50,157 nt of DNA from UBA6080 sp964607515 (GTDB lineage: Bacteria > Fermentibacterota > Fermentibacteria > Fermentibacterales > JCC-6): assembly GCA_964607515.1 (NCBI GenBank), contig CAZSKU010000020.1, forward strand, positions 1 through 50,157, in the 5' to 3' direction. The notes beneath the pieces were generated by a model that saw only the letters and a list, made by a program, of their open reading frames with translations, was not told where the DNA came from and did no database searches. Each line of letters begins with the position of its first letter. Positions within the stretch are counted from its first letter, which is position 1. Positions 25,487-35,144 of the stretch are shown piece by piece. The position numbers and the translations under genes are program-made.

Positions 25487-27345
25487 TGGCCCAGGCAGCG
25501 GAAGAGAAAAAGGTTCTGGCCGTCGCCGTCATGAGGGACGGCAAGGTGGTGAACAAGATGCTGCCGGGGGATTCCCCGGTGAGGCTCGGTTCCGGCTACA
25601 ATAACAGCATAGTGGCGGAGGCCCCGGGTATTCCCGATTCCATGGAGTTCATAAGGCCCGGTCCGGAACGGGACGCATGGGAACTCAGGCTGTCCGACAG
25701 CATGGAGGCGGTGATAACCTCCGCAGACGGGTCGAAACTCACCTTCAGCCATCTCAAGGGGCTTGGAATATTCTCCAACGACTCCGACGGCAACTACATT
25801 CTGCACGTGCGCTACGGCGACCAGGGAGCGGTGAACGCGGGTCCCTTCGTGATACACTTCGGATTCATAGCCCCCCCGGCGAAACCCGCACCCCAGAAAC
25901 CCGCGAAGAAGAAGGAGCCCGAGAAGGCTCCCGAGCCGGAGGAAAAACCCGACTCCCGCCGGCTCAAGCTGACTGTGGAGGGGCCCGAAGGCAAGCGCGA
26001 CCTATGGCCCAACGCCGGGATAATGACCATCGGCGAGGGCGACTACAACACGGTCTCGGTGAAGCACGCCGGGCTTCCCAAGATACACACCCTGCTGGAA
26101 CCCGCGGGGAACCGTTACATCATGAACCTTCTGCCGGAGATAAAGGGCGGTGTTGAGGTGAAGGGGAGCGTGATTCCCTTCAGCACCCTGATCGAGCGGA
26201 AGATGATCCGGCAGGAGAAGGAGGGAGCTCCCTATGTCTGGGAGTTCGATAAGAGCGTTCAAGGCGTCTTCTCGGTGGGCGGCGTCGAGGTTTTCTTCGG
26301 GTTCGCCGACCCGCCGCCTGAAATCCTGAAGCCCAAACCCAAGCGGGAACCGGAACCGGTCGCCCCCGAGGAAAGGGCGCAGCCGGCGGTGTACGACTGG
26401 GCCTCCTTCGCCACGAGACCTCACGAGGAGACGGCCTTCGAGGAGATAAGCACCGAGAACCAGAAGTACAAGGTGATGCTGGGTATCGGTCTTGCGGTGG
26501 CGCTTCTGCTGGGGGCCGTTACGGACCGGCTGATTCTGGTGGTCAAGGAGTCCAAGGCCCAGATCCTTCGCAGGGCTCCCAGCGCCCGGGTGGCCTCCCT
26601 GGCGGAAACCCCTCCTCCCACCGAGGAAATTGGCATAGGCGAGGAGATAATAGGCGACATGCCCTCCGCTCAGGTGGCCAGCACCGGCGGCGGGGAGGGT
26701 CCTTCGGGTCCCGTGGGAGCCGCGGCCGGGGCATCCGCAGCCGAGGACGTGCTGCAGAGCATCGGATTCGCAGCCTACGGCACCGGAGCCGCCGGCGGCG
26801 GAGCCGGTTTCGTGGGAGACCTTCAGAGCGCCGCGTCCAGCGGGATAGGCCTGGCCTCGGGAACCTCGGGGCAGGCGCTGCTGGCCGGAGCCGGAGGCGG
26901 AGGATCCGGAGGCATCGCCGGCCTGATCGGGTCCGGCGGAGGCGTGGCCTCCAGCGCCGAGACGGTGAGTTCAAGCCAGATGGAGGCGGTTCACCAGGCG
27001 GCCCAGGTTACCTTCACCGCCTCAGCCTCCGGCGAGGCCATAGATCTGGGTTACAGGAACATGTCCGAGATCAGGCAGAGGCTCAACGTGATGAAGATGC
27101 GGATACAGACCGCCTACGAGAGCCTTCTTCGAAACGACCCCACCGCAGGCGGAACGATCAACATCAGCTTCTCCATCACCCCCGGCGGAACGGTGACCGG
27201 GGTCTCGGTGAGCTGCCCCGGGTCCCTGTCCAGCCTGCAGGCAACGGTTACCAGCGCGGTGAACAGCCTCAACTTCGGTCCCGCACCGGAACAGACATCC
27301 AACCTTCCCGTTACGGTTCCGGTGCGCCTGGTTCCTCCGCAGTAG
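25483..27345 (+). CDS. Two-module, single-helix protein with TonB-like C-terminus (GltG/AgmX-like)
   Basis: The protein (620 residues) shows two similar beta-rich cytoplasmic modules (about 10-147 and 161-294), each ending in a hydrophobic strand followed by prolines (VIHFGFIAPP and VFFGFADPPP). These resemble the FHA-like modules of Myxococcus GltG/AgmX proteins. A Pro/Lys/Glu linker follows each. One membrane helix lies at about 330-352, then a glycine/alanine/serine-rich periplasmic spacer (about 400-500) and a C-terminal TonB-like domain (about 515-620) with TINISFSITPGGTVTGVSV. This layout spans from cytoplasm to outer membrane. ATG 25483 (or 25486) overlaps the previous stop, and a GC hairpin follows the gene. 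It likely transmits TolQR-generated force. Confidence 0.82.
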   Translation: MMAQAAEEKKVLAVAVMRDGKVVNKMLPGDSPVRLGSGYNNSIVAEAPGIPDSMEFIRPGPERDAWELRLSDSMEAVITSADGSKLTFSHLKGLGIFSNDSDGNYILHVRYGDQGAVNAGPFVIHFGFIAPPAKPAPQKPAKKKEPEKAPEPEEKPDSRRLKLTVEGPEGKRDLWPNAGIMTIGEGDYNTVSVKHAGLPKIHTLLEPAGNRYIMNLLPEIKGGVEVKGSVIPFSTLIERKMIRQEKEGAPYVWEFDKSVQGVFSVGGVEVFFGFADPPPEILKPKPKREPEPVAPEERAQPAVYDWASFATRPHEETAFEEISTENQKYKVMLGIGLAVALLLGAVTDRLILVVKESKAQILRRAPSARVASLAETPPPTEEIGIGEEIIGDMPSAQVASTGGGEGPSGPVGAAAGASAAEDVLQSIGFAAYGTGAAGGGAGFVGDLQSAASSGIGLASGTSGQALLAGAGGGGSGGIAGLIGSGGGVASSAETVSSSQMEAVHQAAQVTFTASASGEAIDLGYRNMSEIRQRLNVMKMRIQTAYESLLRNDPTAGGTINISFSITPGGTVTGVSVSCPGSLSSLQATVTSAVNSLNFGPAPEQTSNLPVTVPVRLVPPQ

Positions 27346-27353
27346 CACGGAAC

Positions 27354-27384
27354 GCCCGCCCCGGCCGTAAGAGCCGGGGCGGGC
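27354..27384 (+). terminator. GC-rich hairpin ending the trans-envelope operon
   Basis: A perfect 12-base stem (arms 27354-27365 and 27373-27384) with a 7-base loop begins eight bases after the stop codon of the last operon gene. There is only a short mixed pyrimidine run (ATCTTCCCCC) after it, so it is a terminator by position and stem rather than by a U-tract. Confidence 0.65.
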
Positions 27385-27878
27385 ATCTTCCCCCGGGAGT
27401 CCGACCCGCGGACCGTTCCATGGAGAGAGTCTATCCGGCCGACAGGAGGGCGGGCCGTCCGATGCTGGGCGCCAGCCCGGCGGCCACCGCCATCGGCTGC
27501 CCATCCACGTTGGCTGACATCCTACATGAAGCCCACGGCTTGGCGGGTATCTGGCCGGACCTTTCCCCGGGGCTGGTTCTGGTGATTTCCGGCATGCCGC
27601 TCGCCCGTCGGGTAAGGGTCACCGGAGCCCGCTCAATAGCCGAGATCGCCCGCCGGTGTTTCGGACCCGGATTCGGTACGGCCGTCCCGGTCTGCCTCGC
27701 GGAGTTTGCCCGGTTCGCCCTGATGACCCCGGACTGGGCGTCACTGTTGCGCGGGGTCATTGGATTGCCCGGGGTTCCCGGGGTGTCGTGCACCGCTGCG
27801 TCCTGTCCGGTCTGAACCGCCCTGGGAGGCCAGAAGGCGTGATCAGCTTCGAAATCGCGGGCCGCGGGGAAAAGGGTA
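27385..27878. other. Stretch without a convincing gene
   Basis: About 490 bases lie between the operon-ending hairpin and the convergent end of the minus-strand operon. Open frames exist on both strands across 27420-27815, but neither shows a family motif. Only the plus-strand frame from ATG 27462 has a possible ribosome site (AGGAGG at 27444). No repeats, RNA gene or terminator beyond 27384 were recognised. Confidence 0.5.
27462..27815 (+). CDS. Doubtful small open reading frame
   Basis: This 117-residue frame begins at ATG 27462, twelve bases after AGGAGG. Its composition is mildly hydrophobic (for example PGLVLVISGMPLARRV) with no signal peptide, domain or repeat that I recognise. Codon third positions are GC-rich but less strictly than in neighbouring genes. 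It could be a fast-evolving small protein, a decayed gene, or chance. Confidence 0.2.
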   Translation: MLGASPAATAIGCPSTLADILHEAHGLAGIWPDLSPGLVLVISGMPLARRVRVTGARSIAEIARRCFGPGFGTAVPVCLAEFARFALMTPDWASLLRGVIGLPGVPGVSCTAASCPV

Positions 27879-28151
27879 TCAGAAGAGCCTGCCCAGGTAC
27901 GCGTACCAGGAGGACGACCCGGTGAACTCCTTCCCGGTTTTATCGAGAAGATCCGGGTCCGGGTGGTCGAGGCATTCCTGGCACAACCTCCCCAGGGGAT
28001 GTGACCGTAACCTTTCGGGCAGAGCGTCGAACTCCCTTCTGCTTCCGTGCGCCAGGGCGTAGAACGCCATGGCCAGGGCTTCCCAGTCTTCCCTGGTTGT
28101 TCCGTGCCCGGCCCATGGTGAATCAGGGGGATTCGAGGTCAACGAGCGCAT
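27879..28151 (-). CDS. Small hypothetical protein, end of the ZIP-DUF1028-patatin operon
   Basis: This 90-residue, mostly helical protein is rich in charged and aromatic residues, with WEALAMAFYALAHGSRREFDALPERLR and a possible metal-type pair in LCQECLDH. No membrane segment or family is recognised. ATG 28151 lies inside the 3' end of the preceding gene (29-base overlap, other frame), after AGGAATCCGGG; an internal TTG near 28142 is an alternative start. A frameshifted extension of the upstream protein is possible, but the upstream protein is exported and this one looks cytosolic. Confidence 0.5.
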   Translation of the reverse strand: MRSLTSNPPDSPWAGHGTTREDWEALAMAFYALAHGSRREFDALPERLRSHPLGRLCQECLDHPDPDLLDKTGKEFTGSSSWYAYLGRLF

Positions 28152-28857
28152 CCCGGATTCCTGGGATCATTTCCGTTTCACCGGCGGCTTCCAGGACTTC
28201 AGCAAGCCGGTCCAGAGCGGCGGCGTACCGCTCCCGGGTCACCGGAGAATTTCCGGGGTACCCGTTCAGGGCGCAGTTGTGCAGGAGGTCCCCGGAAAGG
28301 TTGAATCCCGCGTCATAGTAGTCCTCCAGGAGTTCCACCGTCTCCTGCGGAGAGCGCCCGGCCTCCAGTTCCCGGTCAGCCATTGCCGTCCCCGCGGTCA
28401 GGAGCACCGTGCACATCTCCGCCGGGCATGTGTTCGAAGCCGGGTACATGACCTCCCAGGCCCGGAAGAGCACCCCCGGGTAGTCCAGGGAATCCAGAGC
28501 TTCTGCCATGTCATCCAGGGCTTCGACGTAGGCGTCATGGCCTTCCCCCGAAATCAGGGCGAAGCGGGGTTCCACGGTGAACCGGGCCAGGTAGTAGTTG
28601 GCGGTGGAAGGATACTGGGAGTACACCATGAGCACTCCGGTCCCGGGATCGAAGACCGCATGGCTCTTGGCGGGGTTGAGAAGCCCAGGGAATAAGACGT
28701 ATTCCGTGGTGTCGCCGTCGGCGCTCAGGGCCACCGAGTTGCCGGCCGACTGGAAATCCATCCAGACCAGGTATACGGGGTTCTCCGAGGGATACCCGGA
28801 AACCTCGATACACGGACTGAACGCCTGAAGCACCGCCATTGCCGGTAAAGCGATCAT
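28123..28857 (-). CDS. Exported hypothetical protein
   Basis: The protein (244 residues) has a short signal peptide (about 1-13, MIALPAMAVLQA) and an N-terminal beta-rich half (CIEVSG, VYLVWMDFQ, TEYVLFPGLL) followed by a helical half with a regularly spaced acidic repeat pattern (YVEALDDMAEALDSLDYPG and YAAALDRLAEVLEAAG). Cysteines at CPAEMC and in the N-terminal loop could pair in the periplasm. No family is recognised. The start ATG 28857 follows GGAGGAGCATGAT, two bases after the patatin gene stop, so it belongs to the same operon. Confidence 0.7.
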   Translation of the reverse strand: MIALPAMAVLQAFSPCIEVSGYPSENPVYLVWMDFQSAGNSVALSADGDTTEYVLFPGLLNPAKSHAVFDPGTGVLMVYSQYPSTANYYLARFTVEPRFALISGEGHDAYVEALDDMAEALDSLDYPGVLFRAWEVMYPASNTCPAEMCTVLLTAGTAMADRELEAGRSPQETVELLEDYYDAGFNLSGDLLHNCALNGYPGNSPVTRERYAAALDRLAEVLEAAGETEMIPGIRDALVDLESP

Positions 28858-28858
28858 A

Positions 28859-29701
28859 TCATGCTCCTCCCCCGGATTCTCCTGTTCTAAGTTTCATCAG
28901 GTCCCGGCGGAGTTTCATCCGCGCGGGCTCCGCCTGTTCCAGAACTTCCCGGTACCTGTGAAAGTCCAGCAGATCCACGTTCCTCAGGTCAGGTTCCACC
29001 AGAATGTCCGGAGGACGCCTGATCATCTTCTCCACGATAATGCTGCGCTGCATTATGTTGAAAGTTTCCAGGACCGCTCTCACCGCCCCAGGTGTCTTAC
29101 CGTCCTCCGGTTCCTCAAGCCTTCCCATGACGTTCACGGCGATGATCAGGTCGCATCCCTCCAGAACATCGTGGGGGACGGGATTCACGCATCCCCCGTC
29201 GATCAGGGTTCTGCCGCCGGACCTCACCGGGGAGAAAATTCCGGGGAGCCCCATGCTGGCCTTGATGGCCCGGTGCAGGTCGCCGCTTCGGAACACCACC
29301 TGGGAGGATGTCCAGAAGTCCGCGGCCACAACCTTCAGGGGAATGGCCAGCTCCTCGAAGGTTTCCTTTCCGATCCTTCGGCATAGGAAATCCACGAAGG
29401 CGTCGCCTTTGATGAGCCCCTTTCCCAGGAAGTCTATGTCAAGGAGTTTCAACCAGGAGATGGAGTCGCGCCGGGCTATGATCTCCCTGAGGACATCCCC
29501 TTCACCGGCAAGGAGTTCCAGAACTCCTTGCCTGATCTCCGAGGCCGGGGCGCCCGAGGCGTAAATAGCCCCGAAGACGGCTCCAATGCTGGTGCCGGCG
29601 ATCGCGCAGGGCCTGACGCCGAACTCGTCCAGGGTCTCGAGAACCGGAATGTGGGCAAGCCCCCGGGCTCCCCCCCCTCCCAGGGCAAGACCCACTTTCA
29701 A
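28859..29701 (-). CDS. Patatin-like phospholipase
   Basis: The 280-residue protein is a single patatin domain: glycine-rich oxyanion loop LGGGGARGLAHIPVL at the start, nucleophile in GTSIG (S38) and catalytic aspartate in LIDGG (D168). This serine-aspartate dyad hydrolyses acyl ester bonds of phospholipids. The start is TTG 29701, preceded by GGGAG at six bases and only 14 bases after the upstream stop; the longer frame overlaps that gene. No signal peptide, so it acts at the inner face of the membrane, like RssA/YchK-type proteins. Confidence 0.92.
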   Translation of the reverse strand: MKVGLALGGGGARGLAHIPVLETLDEFGVRPCAIAGTSIGAVFGAIYASGAPASEIRQGVLELLAGEGDVLREIIARRDSISWLKLLDIDFLGKGLIKGDAFVDFLCRRIGKETFEELAIPLKVVAADFWTSSQVVFRSGDLHRAIKASMGLPGIFSPVRSGGRTLIDGGCVNPVPHDVLEGCDLIIAVNVMGRLEEPEDGKTPGAVRAVLETFNIMQRSIIVEKMIRRPPDILVEPDLRNVDLLDFHRYREVLEQAEPARMKLRRDLMKLRTGESGGGA

Positions 29702-29714
29702 CGCCCGCTCCCGA

Positions 29715-31325
29715 TCAGCGGCGTCTGCATCGGAAGACCAGCACATCGGTGGTGGGGTCCCCTGCCGGACCTGCCCCCTGGGGCTCCCAGGTCATTTCCG
29801 CGGCTTCGAGAACCGCTGACAGCAGGGCCACACTCTCCCGTCTGACCATGACCAGGGGCTCCCTGTGATCGAAAAGCCTCAACGCCGAGTACAGGTCGCG
29901 GGTTGTGGAAGCATGCATGACAGGGGTTCCCGCGATTATCAGGGGCGCCAGTTCCTGGGGCTGCTCCCAGGAAGTGGCGATCACCGGGACACCCTGACGG
30001 TCGGCGATATCCAGCAGCTCGTCCCCCCGGACCCTTCTGGCAGCCAGCAGGGACATGGAAGCGGCGGTAGCCAGCACTCCAGCGGCTACAGCCCAGCCTG
30101 TCAGCCTGGAATGACCGGGAACAGGAGGGGCCAGACACAGCAGCAGGAAGAGCGGCATGCCGTGCCTGAACCCCCAGGCTACGTCCTCGGCGTGCATGGG
30201 GCTCATCAGGCACAGCATCGCCACCGCCCCGGCGGCGGCGGCGTACAGCGTTCCTCGGGAAGGGGCCGCCAGCCAGAGCAGCGGAAAGATCAGAAGAGGG
30301 TTTTGTACGTCCATGGTGTCAGTGGAGCGGAGACCCCGGAAAAACAGCGCGATCATGGGAATCAGGGACAGAGCCATCCCCGCCCGTGCCGATAAGACAC
30401 CCGCGGCGGTGCCGGCCCGGACCCTGGAGAACCCCCAGAGCCCCCATAGAACGGATCCGAGAATGAGCCCGTCCGTCCGGTAGCCGGGCATGGCGTTGAT
30501 GAACGCTCTTCGAAGGATTACCCAGCGGTTCTGCAGCCAGGAGCCTTCCGTGGTTCCATAGATGAGGCTCTGGGTTCCGCTCGAAGCCAGGTGGGTCCCC
30601 AGCCAGCTTCCTGTAAGGGTTCTCTGAAGCAGCAGGTACAGGGCCGCACAGAGAGCGGCGGCCAGGAAGAATCCCTTCGTCGTGGGTTTCCGGTGTGTCA
30701 TGAACAGCATGAGAGGCAGGGCGAAGACCGTTTCGACCCTCATGGCGGCTGCCAGGGCGGAAGCCAGGAGGGCGGCGGTCAGCAGGCCTCTTCGGAGCAG
30801 CATCAATCCTGCCAGAACCAGGAGCAGGGCCATGCCGTGGGAGAAGAAGGTCAGGCTGTAGAATGGGACGGGAACCGTAAGGAAGGCCAGGAGAAGGCTG
30901 GTCCGCCGGGAGTGGCCCAGGGACCGGAGCATCCCCGAGAGCATAACAGCCAGGACGGTGCCGCCGATGAGGACCGGGACGTAAATGCCCCTCTGGCCGA
31001 AAACCGCGTAGAAAGGCACCGCCGACAGGGCCAGCAGGGGTGAGTACTGGCTGTAAAGGCGGCCGTCCCTGATGAAGCCGTACTGCCCGGGAAGGGGCCT
31101 GAGCCTTTCCATTAGGGCCGGATCGTCCACCAGTCCGCTGCCAGGGTACGGCAGGGCCGGAGGTATGCCGGCGCCGGTCAGGGCAAGGGCATGGGTCTGA
31201 AGGAAACGGTTCGCCTCGTCCATGCACCAGAAGGATTCTGCCGGGAGTACCGCCCAGATGACCGCCAGCCCGAGGGCCGGGATCAGCACCGGCGCAATGG
31301 CCGCGGCCGCGGGATGTATCCTCAT
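29715..31325 (-). CDS. Polytopic membrane protein, GT-C glycosyltransferase-like
   Basis: This 536-residue protein has about ten to twelve hydrophobic helices. After the first helix the outside loop carries an acidic pair in CMDEANRFLQ (D36, E37), the place where GT-C enzymes that use polyprenyl-phosphate sugars have their catalytic acid. The rest of the long first loop (PYPGSGLVDDPALM) and a soluble C-terminal region of about 110 residues (RRVRGDELLDIADRQG onward) fit that class. No substrate can be assigned. ATG 31325 lies 21 bases after DUF1028, and the patatin gene follows within 14 bases. It may decorate surface glycans or proteins. Confidence 0.7.
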   Translation of the reverse strand: MRIHPAAAAIAPVLIPALGLAVIWAVLPAESFWCMDEANRFLQTHALALTGAGIPPALPYPGSGLVDDPALMERLRPLPGQYGFIRDGRLYSQYSPLLALSAVPFYAVFGQRGIYVPVLIGGTVLAVMLSGMLRSLGHSRRTSLLLAFLTVPVPFYSLTFFSHGMALLLVLAGLMLLRRGLLTAALLASALAAAMRVETVFALPLMLFMTHRKPTTKGFFLAAALCAALYLLLQRTLTGSWLGTHLASSGTQSLIYGTTEGSWLQNRWVILRRAFINAMPGYRTDGLILGSVLWGLWGFSRVRAGTAAGVLSARAGMALSLIPMIALFFRGLRSTDTMDVQNPLLIFPLLWLAAPSRGTLYAAAAGAVAMLCLMSPMHAEDVAWGFRHGMPLFLLLCLAPPVPGHSRLTGWAVAAGVLATAASMSLLAARRVRGDELLDIADRQGVPVIATSWEQPQELAPLIIAGTPVMHASTTRDLYSALRLFDHREPLVMVRRESVALLSAVLEAAEMTWEPQGAGPAGDPTTDVLVFRCRRR

Positions 31326-31346
31326 GCCGGCCCTTCCGGTGGCCGT

Positions 31347-32333
31347 TCAGGGCGTCGGATGACCGGCGCCCCGGAAGCGTTCCAGCTGGTTCTGCAGGTA
31401 GGGGTTTTCCGGGTCCAGCTCGAGAGCCCCGGTTCCCCACTCGGCGGCTTCTCCGGGCCTGCCGAGCCGGAAGAGGATCTCCGCTACGGTGTCCATGATG
31501 TTGGGATCGCCTGGCTCCAGGGAGTCGGCTTCCAGGGCAAGCTCCAGGGCCCGCTCCAGCTCCAGGCCCGCCATGGCCATGGACCATGCGACCGAGTTCT
31601 TCATCCATCCCTCGTCGTAGTCCTGCATGGACATTCTGTACAGGATGGCCTCCGCCCGGACGCCTGTGTATTGCTCCATCATGTTCAGGGGCTCCCACCA
31701 GTGAAGGTAGAGCCTTCGAAGCTCCGTGACCGCCTCGGGGTTGTCAGAGACCTGGATGTCCACGAGGATGTCGGTGTTTCCCTGATGGCCGGCGTTCTCC
31801 CGAACCACCAGGATCGCCGCCGACTGCCTGCCCCGGCTGTCGCCGCCGGCGTCCTCCCCGGCCTTCAGCGCCTCCAGGAGCCTGAAGGCCAGGACATCCC
31901 CGGGGTCGGCCAGAAACGCCTGCTCCATGGCGTACACCACCTCCGGACCCGTGAGGATGTTTCCCTGAATGGCGTAGCCGGGTCCGGTGACGCCGCCCGC
32001 CCAGTCCAGGGTCGCGACGCCGGTGAAGGATGCGGAGTTGCCCCGGGAGTCAACCACCCCGAGCTGCCTCTGTTCCGCCAGGGAGTCGGCCGAGGTGAGC
32101 AGGGCGATAACCTCCTCCGCCGATCCGCCCTCCTCCAGGAGCCTGAGCCCCTCCGGGCCGTAGAAGAGGTTGGCCCAGGCCTGGGTGGCCACCGCTCCGA
32201 CCCCGGCCCTCGCCCATGGAACCATCTGTCCTACGAAGGGGACCTTCGAAGCCACGGCAATGCCCCATTCACCGGTATCGGGATCGTGGGCCACGATGGA
32301 GAAGGTGCTCAGCAGCGCAAGGATAAGAATCAT
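31347..32333 (-). CDS. DUF1028 family protein with TPR-like C-terminus, exported
   Basis: Residues about 14-215 are DUF1028, seen as STFSIVAHDPDTGEWGIAVASK, GVGAVATQAWAN, SFTGVATLDWAG and YAIQGNILTG; the family has an N-terminal-nucleophile-like fold and an unknown activity. Here it is preceded by a short signal peptide (MILILALL) so that the DUF1028 threonine/serine region begins right after the likely cleavage site. Residues about 225-328 form two or three helical repeats with GDPNIMDTVAEILFRLG, a TPR-type tail. The start ATG 32333 lies 13 bases after the ZIP transporter stop. Confidence 0.87.
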   Translation of the reverse strand: MILILALLSTFSIVAHDPDTGEWGIAVASKVPFVGQMVPWARAGVGAVATQAWANLFYGPEGLRLLEEGGSAEEVIALLTSADSLAEQRQLGVVDSRGNSASFTGVATLDWAGGVTGPGYAIQGNILTGPEVVYAMEQAFLADPGDVLAFRLLEALKAGEDAGGDSRGRQSAAILVVRENAGHQGNTDILVDIQVSDNPEAVTELRRLYLHWWEPLNMMEQYTGVRAEAILYRMSMQDYDEGWMKNSVAWSMAMAGLELERALELALEADSLEPGDPNIMDTVAEILFRLGRPGEAAEWGTGALELDPENPYLQNQLERFRGAGHPTP

Positions 32334-32346
32334 GACACCCCGCCTC

Positions 32347-33141
32347 TCAACCCAGCAGCAGGATGCTGCCCGCCATCACCGCCATTCCGGCCGTCAGGCC
32401 GATGATGCAGAGGTGGTGCTCTCCGTGTTCCTCGGCGGTGGGGAGGAGCTCGTCGAGACTGATGTAGACCATGATGCCAGCCACCCCGGAGAGCATCCAG
32501 CCCAGAACGTTTCCGGTGAAGAACGCCCGAAGGAAGAGGAAGCCGATAAGGGCTCCCAGGGGTTCCGACAATCCCGAGATGAAGGACCAGCGGAAGGCCT
32601 TCCTCCTGCTGCCTGTGGAGCAGTAGATGGGGGCGCTTATGGCGATGCCCTCGGGTATGTTGTGGATGGCGATGGCCACCGCGATGGCAACCCCCAGGCG
32701 GGGTTCCTGAAGGGCGACTGCGAAGGTGGCCAGCCCCTCCGGGAAGTTGTGCACCGCTATGGCGATGGCGCTGAAGACTCCCAGCCTGTGAAGGTTCTTG
32801 CCGCAGATGCTGGAATGCACCTCGTGGGGGTTCTCGAACTCGGGAACCAGCATATCGATGACGGCCATCAACGCCATTCCCAGGAAGAAGCCGGCGGTCA
32901 TCCGGGCGGTGGAGCCTCCGTCGCCGAAGCCCGCGGTCAGGAAGGAATCCCTGGCGCCGGGCATTATCTCCATGAAGGAGACGTAGACCATCACCCCGGC
33001 GCTGAATCCCAGAGCCACCGCCAGGAACCTGGCGCTGGTGTTTTTCGAGAGAAAGGAGATTAGGCTGCCTATTCCGGTGGCCAAACCCGCCAGACTCACC
33101 ATGCAGAAGGCTGTCCAGAAATTCGCCGTGTTCATGTCCAC
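32347..33141 (-). CDS. zupT: ZIP-family divalent metal transporter (ZupT-like)
   Basis: The protein (264 residues) has about eight membrane helices and both metal-coordinating signatures in helices IV and V: HNFPEG (131-136) and HNIPEG (160-165). ZupT-type proteins import zinc, iron, manganese or cobalt across the inner membrane. A cytoplasmic loop (EFENPHEVHSS) is rich in acidic and histidine residues. The start is ATG 33141 or 33135. It is the first gene of a minus operon that continues with DUF1028, GT-C-like and patatin genes. The groEL terminator lies just upstream. Confidence 0.9.
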   Translation of the reverse strand: MDMNTANFWTAFCMVSLAGLATGIGSLISFLSKNTSARFLAVALGFSAGVMVYVSFMEIMPGARDSFLTAGFGDGGSTARMTAGFFLGMALMAVIDMLVPEFENPHEVHSSICGKNLHRLGVFSAIAIAVHNFPEGLATFAVALQEPRLGVAIAVAIAIHNIPEGIAISAPIYCSTGSRRKAFRWSFISGLSEPLGALIGFLFLRAFFTGNVLGWMLSGVAGIMVYISLDELLPTAEEHGEHHLCIIGLTAGMAVMAGSILLLG

Positions 33142-33165
33142 GCTCCGGGGTTTTCCCGAACATAC

Positions 33166-33195
33166 AAAAAAGCCCGGGACCCGAGGGCCCCGGGC
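33166..33195 (-). terminator. Intrinsic terminator of groEL
   Basis: On the minus strand a GC stem (arms 33172-33178 and 33189-33195) is followed directly by six T residues (33171-33166). It begins about a dozen bases after the groEL stop, and separates groESL from the zupT operon. Confidence 0.9.
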
Positions 33196-33207
33196 TTCCG
33201 GGACATT

Positions 33208-34833
<1,626 letters not shown>

Positions 34834-34844
34834 TTTTCTGCTCC

Positions 34845-35144
34845 CTACTTGTCGAGAACGGCCAGGATGTCTTCTTCCCGGACGATCACGTACTCTTCGC
34901 CGTCAATCTTGACCTCGGTGCCGGAGTACTTGCCGATGAGGATCCTGTCGTTGACCTTGACCACCGGGGTCATGAACTCGCCGGAGTCGTTGCGCCTGCC
35001 GGCGCCCACGGCCTTGACGGTTCCCTCGAGAGGTTTCTCCTTGGCGGTGTCCGGGAGGACTATTCCACCCTTCACCGTTTCGACGGGCTCTTCCCTGAGT
35101 ACGAGAACCCTGTCGAAGAGGGGGCGCACCTTCACTTCTGCCAT
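34845..35144 (-). CDS. groS: Co-chaperonin GroES (10 kDa)
   Basis: This 99-residue protein caps GroEL. It begins VKVRPLFDRVLVLREEPVE and contains KGGIVLPDTAKEKPLEG and the roof/core strand DGEEYVIVREEDILAVL. The start ATG 35144 follows AAAGGAGAATGG. The open frame continues far upstream without a start and is not coding there. It heads the groES-groEL operon. Confidence 0.97.
   Translation of the reverse strand: MAEVKVRPLFDRVLVLREEPVETVKGGIVLPDTAKEKPLEGTVKAVGAGRRNDSGEFMTPVVKVNDRILIGKYSGTEVKIDGEEYVIVREEDILAVLDK

Noticed and set aside
27879..28857. Frameshift joining the 244- and 90-residue proteins
   Set aside because: The first has its own stop and looks exported, the second looks cytosolic; a frameshift cannot be shown from one sequence.
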